Positions 8,425 to 13,041 of a DNA stretch of 14,546 nucleotides are shown in pieces. Source of the DNA: an uncultured Eubacteriales bacterium (GTDB taxonomy: Bacteria > Bacillota > Clostridia > Oscillospirales > Acutalibacteraceae); assembly GCA_900316925.1 (NCBI GenBank), contig ONEU01000040.1, positions 1 through 14,546 of the forward strand, written 5' to 3'. Both the position numbers and the translations under genes were made by a program. The notes below the pieces were generated by a model. That model saw nothing but the letters and a program-made list of their open reading frames with translations. It did no database searches and had not been told where the DNA came from. How positions within the stretch are numbered: the stretch's first letter is position 1; every line of letters starts with the position of its first letter.

Positions 8425-8632
8425 CTATGTCCGGCTCAAGAATGGCATACTGGTGGTTCTGGAACTCCTCCACTGCCACAATTACGGGTTTATCAAAGTT
8501 CATGCTCTTGTCGGTCTGAGCCAGTTCGGTAATCTCTCTGGCTCTCTTGGCGACGGCAATCGCAAGCGCATACTTGCTCACCTTTCCGGCAAAAATGTCG
8601 TCTACTGACGGTCTTGTGTAATGATCATACAT
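8417..8632 (-). CDS. rpoZ: RNA polymerase omega subunit
   Basis: Small subunit that chaperones and stabilises the beta' subunit of RNA polymerase. The protein is 71 residues if started at the ATG. It opens with the family hallmark RPSVDDI and a YALAIAVAKRAREI helix that matches the conserved KRAR core, followed by an FDKPVIVAVEEF segment like the family's C-terminal KPV-ALEEI. A TTG three codons upstream (8641) is in frame, but it abuts the AGGGAG Shine-Dalgarno with no spacing, whereas the ATG at 8632 sits nine bases after it, so I prefer the ATG. It follows gmk by 39 bases and overlaps priA by eight bases. Confidence 0.93.
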   Translation of the reverse strand: MYDHYTRPSVDDIFAGKVSKYALAIAVAKRAREITELAQTDKSMNFDKPVIVAVEEFQNHQYAILEPDIDD

Positions 8633-8641
8633 CACGGTCAA

Positions 8642-8647
8642 CTCCCT
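8642..8647 (-). promoter_or_regulatory. rpoZ ribosome binding site (AGGGAG)
   Basis: AGGGAG on the minus strand with a nine-base spacer to the ATG at 8632. It decides against the in-frame TTG at 8641, which would have no spacer. Confidence 0.7.
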
Positions 8648-8671
8648 TTTCTCTTAATCTTTGTCAAATGC

Positions 8672-9262
8672 TTACAGAATCTCCTCACGGAAGCGGTCTG
8701 CCCTGAGCTTCTCTGCACGGAGCACAGAAAGCACATCTGCCACACACTCCTCAATCGGGCCGTTTACTACAATATAATCATAGTCCTTTGCCAGGGCAAT
8801 TTCCTCCCTGGCTCTGGCCATACGCCTGACAATGACATCCTCTGTCTCGGTGCCCCTGCCCCGCAGACGCTTCTCCAATACCTCCATCGAAGGCGGCATG
8901 ATGAAAATGCTCACGCAGTCGGGGTTCTTCGCCTTAATCTTCTGACAGCCCTGCACTTCAATCTCCAGAATCACATCCTTGCCCTCTGCCATCCACTCTT
9001 CCGCCTGTTTTTTCGGCGAGCCGTAGAAATTGCCGCAGTATTCGGCGTATTCCAGAAACCCGTCATGCTCCTTCATGTCGATAAACTGCTCTCTTGTCAG
9101 AAAGTGATAATGCACGCCGTCCTCTTCGCCGGCTCTCGGCGCACGGGTGGTTGCCGAGACGGACACCTCCAGGTCCCCGTTTTTCAGCAGCTCCCTGACC
9201 ACCGTTCCTTTGCCTGCACCGGCCGGACCGGAGATCACCACCAGCAGTCCGTTACCCTTCAT
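8672..9262 (-). CDS. gmk: Guanylate kinase
   Basis: Phosphorylates GMP to GDP with ATP, feeding GTP and dGTP synthesis and affecting (p)ppGpp balance. The 196-residue protein has the P-loop SGPAGAGKGT (11-20), the GMP-binding ATTRAPRAGEEDGVHYHF segment, the EYAEYCGNFYGSP region, the VILEIEVQG Walker B-like strand, and a lid RRMARAREE. Two further in-frame ATGs lie upstream (9280 and 9295). The ATG at 9262 is chosen because AGGAGG sits nine bases before it and the protein then begins just ahead of the P-loop strand, as is usual. With this start the gene overlaps the end of remA by 11 bases, implying coupling. Confidence 0.96.
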   Translation of the reverse strand: MKGNGLLVVISGPAGAGKGTVVRELLKNGDLEVSVSATTRAPRAGEEDGVHYHFLTREQFIDMKEHDGFLEYAEYCGNFYGSPKKQAEEWMAEGKDVILEIEVQGCQKIKAKNPDCVSIFIMPPSMEVLEKRLRGRGTETEDVIVRRMARAREEIALAKDYDYIVVNGPIEECVADVLSVLRAEKLRADRFREEIL

Positions 9263-9521
9263 TTCCTGTTTCCTCCTCATTGCTTTCTCTGTCATTCACA
9301 CGATGCGCCACCGTTTCGGGCTGTACTGCCGAGAGGATCACATGATCGCTGTCGGTCACGATCACCGCCTTGGTCTTTCTGCCGCAGGAGGCGTCGATGA
9401 GCATCCCCTTGTCACGGGCCGTCTGCACCATCCGCTTCACGGGCGCCGCATCCGGACTTACAATGGCAATAATCCTCGATGACGAGATCATATTGCCGTA
9501 GCCAATATTGATCAGGTGCAT
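9252..9521 (-). CDS. remA: RemA/ExtA-like DNA-binding regulator (DUF370)
   Basis: Small DNA-binding protein. In B. subtilis RemA activates biofilm matrix operons by competing with SinR and also affects osmoprotection genes. The 89-residue protein matches the family from start (INIGYGN) to the strongly conserved SDHVILSAVQPETVAHR block at 57-73, followed by an acidic tail. R16 and P27 correspond to R18 and P29 of B. subtilis RemA, positions where mutations are known to impair function. The ATG at 9521 has AAGGGGTG eight bases upstream and lies 11 bases after yicC. Targets in a non-Bacillus species cannot be inferred from this window. Confidence 0.94.
   Translation of the reverse strand: MHLINIGYGNMISSSRIIAIVSPDAAPVKRMVQTARDKGMLIDASCGRKTKAVIVTDSDHVILSAVQPETVAHRVNDRESNEEETGNEG
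9272..9277 (-). promoter_or_regulatory. gmk ribosome binding site (AGGAGG)
   Basis: A perfect AGGAGG on the minus strand, inside the end of remA, with a nine-base spacer to the ATG at 9262. It decides the gmk start among three in-frame ATGs. Confidence 0.8.
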
Positions 9522-9532
9522 ACCGTCACCCC

Positions 9533-10411
9533 TTACTCGATATTCTGAATCTGCTCACGGATCTTCTCGATCTCCGCCTTGATATCCACGACCTTATGAG
9601 CAAGGGCGGCATCGCACACCTTGGAACCGATGGTGTTGGCTTCACGGTTCATTTCCTGTACAATGAAATCCAGCTTCCTGCCCACAGGCTCCTGCTTTCC
9701 GAGCATCTCCTCCAGCTGGGAGAAGTGGCTCCTCAGACGCACCGTTTCCTCGTTCACAGCCGTTTTATCGGCAAAAATGGCAGCTTCCGTCAGGATCCGC
9801 TGGGGATCAACAGTGGTATCCGTCAGCACCTCCTTGAGACGGTCATACAGCTTATTGCGGTAGGCCTCCACCGTTACCGGCGAACGTGCCTCGATCTCTC
9901 CCACCAGGGAAAGAATCGTCCTGCCGTGATCCATCACGTCATTTGCCAGCTTCTGTCCCTCACGCTCACGCATTTCCATAAAATCGGAAATGGCTTTTTC
10001 ACCGGCTGTCTTCACGATTGCCGTCAGCGCCTCTTCGTTTTCGGGCGCCTTGCTCACGGTGAAAACGTCGGAATAGCGTGACAGCAGCGACACCGAGATA
10101 TCATTCGGAAGCTCGTATGTCGTGCAAAGCTCCCGGAGCGCTTTCACATAGCCCTGCGCCAGGGAATGATTGATGCGCACATCGGCAGCGATATTCTCAT
10201 CCGCCTCCACCGATACATACACATCCACCTTACCGCGGGAGATCCTTGCCGAAACCATCTCCCGGATTTTTTCTTCCAGAAAACCGCAGCCTTTCGGCAC
10301 ACGGCACTGCAGCTCCAGAAATCTGTGGTTGACGGCCTTGATCTCAAACACGGTCATTCTGCCCTCGATCACGCCTTCAAAGCGGCCGTAGCCTGTCATA
10401 CTCCTTATCAT
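9533..10411 (-). CDS. yicC: YicC/YloC family endoribonuclease-type protein
   Basis: Member of the YicC/YloC family, reported as an endoribonuclease and, in E. coli, linked to turnover of the small RNA RyhB. The 292-residue protein begins with the signature MIRSMTGYGRFEG, followed by the VFEIKAVNHRFLE strand of the YicC N-terminal domain. It ends with the DUF1732 block LDFIVQEMNREANTIGSK (248-265) and a coiled-coil-like tail DIKAEIEKIREQIQN. Length is standard for the family. First gene of the operon, about 95 bases downstream of the predicted transcription start. Only a weak AAAGAG Shine-Dalgarno is visible before the ATG. Confidence 0.95.
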   Translation of the reverse strand: MIRSMTGYGRFEGVIEGRMTVFEIKAVNHRFLELQCRVPKGCGFLEEKIREMVSARISRGKVDVYVSVEADENIAADVRINHSLAQGYVKALRELCTTYELPNDISVSLLSRYSDVFTVSKAPENEEALTAIVKTAGEKAISDFMEMREREGQKLANDVMDHGRTILSLVGEIEARSPVTVEAYRNKLYDRLKEVLTDTTVDPQRILTEAAIFADKTAVNEETVRLRSHFSQLEEMLGKQEPVGRKLDFIVQEMNREANTIGSKVCDAALAHKVVDIKAEIEKIREQIQNIE

Positions 10412-10457
10412 GTTATCACATCTCTTTATGGTTATTTTTTCATGCGCCTTGTGTACG

Positions 10458-10479
10458 GCAGGAAATTCCTCTGTCCTGC
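10458..10479 (-). other. Small hairpin in the yicC leader
   Basis: GCAGGA and TCCTGC form a perfect 6-bp stem with a ten-base loop inside the predicted 5' leader of the operon, about 45 bases before yicC. No U-tract follows it. It may stabilise the leader; no known riboswitch fold is evident. Confidence 0.3.
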
Positions 10480-10511
10480 ACAGACGCAGTTTGTTGATTT
10501 CTTAACAATTT

Positions 10512-10541
10512 ATTTTACCAGTAATACCGCTCTCTTGTCAA
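10512..10541 (-). promoter_or_regulatory. SigA-type promoter of the yicC-...-prkC operon
   Basis: Reading the minus strand, a perfect -35 TTGACA (10536-10541) is followed by an 18-base spacer and the -10 TAAAAT (10512-10517). The -10 is preceded by TGG, making an extended TGn -10. The predicted start is near 10505, giving a leader of about 95 bases. This is the only strong promoter I see for the eleven-gene operon. Confidence 0.8.
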
Positions 10542-10548
10542 CACACTC

Positions 10549-10572
10549 ACAAAAATTCCGTTTGATTTTTGT
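10549..10572. repeat. 8-bp perfect inverted repeat upstream of the operon promoter
   Basis: ACAAAAAT (10549-10556) and ATTTTTGT (10565-10572) are perfect inverted copies separated by eight bases. The element begins seven bases upstream of the -35 of the yicC promoter, in the divergent region shared with spoIVB, so it has the geometry of an operator. AT-only arms could also arise by chance. Confidence 0.5.
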
Positions 10573-10622
10573 CAGATATGCATAAAGATAATCCTTCCTT
10601 TCCTTCGGATATCAGCACGGCA

Positions 10623-10674
10623 TTCCGGAAAACATAATATTGTCGGGCCTTGTCCGACAACAATTCTTCCGGAG
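10623..10674 (+). promoter_or_regulatory. Nested stem structure reaching the spoIVB ribosome binding site
   Basis: The inner inverted repeat TTGTCGG (10640-10646) and CCGACAA (10654-10660) has a seven-base loop. Outside it, TTCCGGAA (10623-10630) can pair with TTCCGGAG (10667-10674), seven Watson-Crick pairs plus one G-U, taking in GGAG of the Shine-Dalgarno at 10671-10675. TTCCGGAA is itself a palindrome, so the two blocks are also direct repeats of TTCCGGA. Translational control is an inference and depends on a transcript starting upstream of 10623. Confidence 0.45.
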
Positions 10675-10675
10675 G
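10671..10675 (+). promoter_or_regulatory. spoIVB ribosome binding site (GGAGG)
   Basis: GGAGG with a seven-base spacer to TTG at 10683. It fixes a TTG start, because no in-frame ATG or GTG lies at usable distance; the ATG at 10678 is out of frame and meets a stop after two codons. Confidence 0.85.
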
Positions 10676-10682
10676 TGATGAT

Positions 10683-11918
10683 TTGAAACGATTTTTCAGG
10701 AGGCTGACAGGTCTGCTGGCGGTTTTCATGGCGGTGCTGTTCTTTTTCTGCGGCGCTCTGATGCAGCTCACCCCCGCCGCTCTGAGAACCGACCGTCTGA
10801 CCATGTCGCTTCCCTGCGTGAACTATCCGCTTTCCCTGAGCTACGAGGGAAATGACCTCTCTTCACAAGGAGAGGATTCCCCCCAACGCCTGCTGAACGC
10901 CCGTCTTATGCTGCTGGGCACTTTTCCGGTAAAAGATGTCAGCGTTTCCTTGGAAAGCAGGCGCTATGTCATTCCGGGCGGCACACCCTTTGGGATCCGG
11001 CTCTATACCGACGGGCTTGTGGTCTCCCACACAACGCCCGTTTACAACGGCAGCCGGGAGGAATATCCCGCACAGGAGGCCGGTATTGAGCAGGGGGATG
11101 TGATCCTCTCCGTCAACGGCCGTCCCCTCACCTCCAACGAACAGCTTCTCACCCTCGTGGAGCAGAGCGGCGGTATGCCTGTCACGATGGAGATCCAGCA
11201 CAACAACCGGAACCGTACTGTCAGTATCACCCCGGTGCTCGACAGTGCCAACCATGAGTACCGCACCGGACTGTATGTCCGTGACAGCTGTGCCGGTCTG
11301 GGGACCATGACCTTCATTGATCCGGAGACAGGCAGCTTTGCCGGACTCGGCCACGGAATCTGTGATGCCGAAAGCGGCCGGCTCATGCCGCTGCTGCGGG
11401 GGGATATCGTCCCGGCGGAGATCACCTCCGTCCGCAAGAGCACCTGCGGCAATCCCGGTACCCTCGTGGGACATTTCAGCGGGGACGAAAGCCTGGGCAG
11501 TCTGGCACTCAACAGCGAACACGGCGTATATGGTACGCTCAGGAACCTCCCCGCTCAGACGGAAACCGTTCCTGTTGCCTACAAGCAGGAGGTCGTGCGG
11601 GGCAAAGCCGTCCTGCTGTCCTCGGTTGACGGCGGCGAACCCGTACCGTATGCCATTGAGATCGAAGACATCAGCTATAACAACCGCAGCAATTCCAAAA
11701 ATATGATCATCCGCATTACCGACGAACGTCTGCTGCGGACTGCCGGCGGCATCGTCCAGGGGATGAGCGGCAGTCCCATTCTCCAGAACGGACGCCTGGC
11801 AGGGGCTGTCACACACGTATTTGTGAACGATACCGTCAGGGGCTATGCAGTTTTCGCGGAAAATATGATGGAAATGTGTGATAACCTTCAACAAACAATT
11901 CACGACAATGCCGCCTGA
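10683..11918 (+). CDS. spoIVB: SpoIVB serine peptidase (stage IV sporulation signalling protease)
   Basis: Forespore-secreted serine protease that cleaves SpoIVFA and so triggers pro-sigma-K processing in the mother cell of Bacillus; its role in clostridia is less settled. The 411-residue protein has an N-terminal signal-anchor helix (about 10-30) and a PDZ domain (about 90-185, with QEAGIEQGDVILSVNG). The S55 peptidase domain carries the triad H224 (GLGHGICD), D347 (IIRITDERL) and S362 (VQGMSGSPI). Length is close to the B. subtilis protein (about 426). The start is TTG, set by GGAGG. Transcribed divergently from yicC and followed by spo0A after 106 bases, the usual arrangement in spore-formers. 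I found no convincing sigma-F or sigma-G promoter. Confidence 0.96.
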   Translation: MKRFFRRLTGLLAVFMAVLFFFCGALMQLTPAALRTDRLTMSLPCVNYPLSLSYEGNDLSSQGEDSPQRLLNARLMLLGTFPVKDVSVSLESRRYVIPGGTPFGIRLYTDGLVVSHTTPVYNGSREEYPAQEAGIEQGDVILSVNGRPLTSNEQLLTLVEQSGGMPVTMEIQHNNRNRTVSITPVLDSANHEYRTGLYVRDSCAGLGTMTFIDPETGSFAGLGHGICDAESGRLMPLLRGDIVPAEITSVRKSTCGNPGTLVGHFSGDESLGSLALNSEHGVYGTLRNLPAQTETVPVAYKQEVVRGKAVLLSSVDGGEPVPYAIEIEDISYNNRSNSKNMIIRITDERLLRTAGGIVQGMSGSPILQNGRLAGAVTHVFVNDTVRGYAVFAENMMEMCDNLQQTIHDNAA

Positions 11919-11961
11919 ATTTGGTAAACCCTCCCTTTTTTGAAAATGTTATTTTTAGTTA

Positions 11962-11990
11962 TTGCCAAAACTGGTAATTTATGGTAATAT
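11962..11990 (+). promoter_or_regulatory. SigA-type promoter of spo0A
   Basis: -35 TTGCCA (11962-11967), 17-base spacer, -10 TAATAT (11985-11990) preceded by TGG as an extended -10. The start would be near 11997, giving a short leader of about 28 bases. TGGTAAT occurs twice at a ten-base interval (11972-11978 and 11982-11988), and TTATG/CATAA arms (11979-11983 and 11991-11995) flank the -10. No sigma-H consensus or TGTCGAA 0A box is visible. Confidence 0.8.
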
Positions 11991-12024
11991 CATAACATCA
12001 CAAAAAACAAATGGGGGAATCAAA

Positions 12025-12804
12025 ATGAAAAACACATTGAAGCTGCTCATTGCCGAAGACCTTGACGAATTTCAGTCAGGGGCATCCAATCTGTTTGAGG
12101 AAAAGGGATTTACTGCGGAATTTTGCGAAAAAGACGGCAGCAAGGTGATCGAGAGGATCAAGAGCTTCCAGCCGGACGCTGTCCTGATGGATATGTTCAT
12201 GAGCAATCTTGACGCGGTGGGCGTGATGCGTTCCATCAAGCGCCAGTCCGATCTGGTAAAACCGATCTTTGTGATCATTTCCGGTTTCGACAGCGCTATG
12301 CTGGAAAATGAAGCCCTGAGTGCGGGCGCTGCCTATTATGTCATCAAGCCCTACCGTCCCGCCGATCTCCTGGAGAGGATCTCCGAGCTGGTGATCTGCT
12401 GCCGGGAGAACCGTACTTCCCCGATCAGCCGTATTTACAGCATTGACCGTGAGCTGGAGCTGACGATCACTGAAATTCTCCACCAGATCGGTGTCCCGGC
12501 GCATATCAAAGGGTACCATTATCTGCGTGATTCCATCAACATGGCGGTCAAGCGCCCGGAGATCATCAATGCCGTGACCAAGGAATTATACCCCACAGTC
12601 GCCGCAAAATATGAAACCACTCCCTCACGGGTAGAACGAGCCATCCGTCATGCCATTGAGGTGGCCTGGGACAGAGGCGATGTCGATGTCCTGAACTCCT
12701 ACTTCGGCTACACCATCCACAACAGCCGCGGAAAGCCGACGAACAGCGAGTTCATTGCCATGATCTCCGACCGTCTCCGTCTGCGGAACAAGCTCTCCGC
12801 CTGA
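12025..12804 (+). CDS. spo0A: Sporulation master response regulator Spo0A
   Basis: Phosphorelay-controlled transcription factor that commits the cell to sporulation and other stationary-phase programmes. The 259-residue protein has a receiver domain (about 5-123): acidic pair E11-D12, phospho-acceptor D56, S86 in place of the usual Thr, and K108 followed by P109. The Spo0A C-terminal DNA-binding domain (about 145-255) is almost canonical, with IGVPAHIKGYHYLR (155-168), the recognition-helix region SRVERAIRHAIEVAW (201-215) and KPTNSEFIAM (237-246). Around D56 the usual MP-LDG pattern is replaced by MS-LDA (S60, A64). The ATG has GGGGGA upstream at good spacing; an in-frame upstream ATG at 11962 would lie in the -35 box and is rejected. 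It has its own promoter and a terminator. Confidence 0.98.
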   Translation: MKNTLKLLIAEDLDEFQSGASNLFEEKGFTAEFCEKDGSKVIERIKSFQPDAVLMDMFMSNLDAVGVMRSIKRQSDLVKPIFVIISGFDSAMLENEALSAGAAYYVIKPYRPADLLERISELVICCRENRTSPISRIYSIDRELELTITEILHQIGVPAHIKGYHYLRDSINMAVKRPEIINAVTKELYPTVAAKYETTPSRVERAIRHAIEVAWDRGDVDVLNSYFGYTIHNSRGKPTNSEFIAMISDRLRLRNKLSA

Positions 12805-12841
12805 CAGTCCCCGTCCGTCGTCAGGACAACACCTTATCCCG

Positions 12842-12884
12842 GCAGGCACGATCACTCCCAACGAAGTGACCGCGCCTGCTTTTT
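12842..12884 (+). terminator. Intrinsic terminator after spo0A
   Basis: GCAGGC (12842-12847) pairs with GCCTGC (12874-12879). Inside are a mismatch, a CG/CG pair, another mismatch and TCACT/AGTGA (12852-12856 and 12865-12869), around an eight-base loop. TTTTT follows at 12880-12884. It lies 38 bases after the spo0A stop and closes the spoIVB-spo0A unit. Confidence 0.88.
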
Positions 12885-12907
12885 ATGCTGTTCTTTTTCA
12901 AAAAATG

Positions 12908-12923
12908 CTTAAAAAACTTTAAG
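12908..12923. repeat. Short AT-rich inverted repeat and TTCAT repeats upstream of the lipoprotein gene
   Basis: CTTAAA (12908-12913) and TTTAAG (12918-12923) form a 6-bp inverted repeat with a four-base spacer. Just downstream TTCAT occurs at 12926 and again at 12936, a ten-base interval. Both sit upstream of the predicted lipoprotein promoter and could be regulator sites, but elements this short occur by chance. Confidence 0.25.
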
Positions 12924-12982
12924 GCTTCATTCATATTCATTTTACAGGCTTATCACATTCCGGTTTTATTCACAAGTTATAC

Positions 12983-12991
12983 TGGTAATAT
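12983..12991 (+). promoter_or_regulatory. Extended -10 promoter of the beta-helix lipoprotein gene
   Basis: TGGTAATAT (TGn plus TAATAT) is identical to the spo0A extended -10. The start would be near 12998, with a leader of about 44 bases. The -35 region about 17 bases upstream (GGTTTT or similar) is poor, so the promoter may need an activator or rely on the extended -10. Confidence 0.55.
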
Positions 12992-13041
12992 AACATGAAC
13001 TGCTTATCAGACAGAATCACTGCGAAAATGGAGAGATGAAT

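Noticed and set aside
8662..8667. TTGACA on the minus strand between gmk and rpoZ as an internal promoter
   Set aside because: No -10-like hexamer occurs at 16-19 bases downstream; that position is the rpoZ ribosome binding site.
9263..9295. Upstream ATG starts for gmk at 9280 and 9295
   Set aside because: They lie inside remA without a good ribosome site, whereas AGGAGG is correctly placed for the ATG at 9262.
10579..10584. TGCATA as the -35 of a sigma-G promoter for spoIVB
   Set aside because: It matches the sigma-G -35 pattern, but no CATnnTA-like -10 occurs at 15-18 bases. CATAATA at 10633-10639 resembles a -10 but is much too far away and has no -35 of its own.
10863..11903. A minus-strand open frame of 346 codons opposite spoIVB
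   Set aside because: spoIVB has its PDZ domain and full catalytic triad in the plus frame; the antisense frame shows no signature.
11919..11961. A terminator between spoIVB and spo0A
   Set aside because: There is a T-run after CCCTCCC, but no stem precedes it, so spoIVB transcripts may read through into spo0A.
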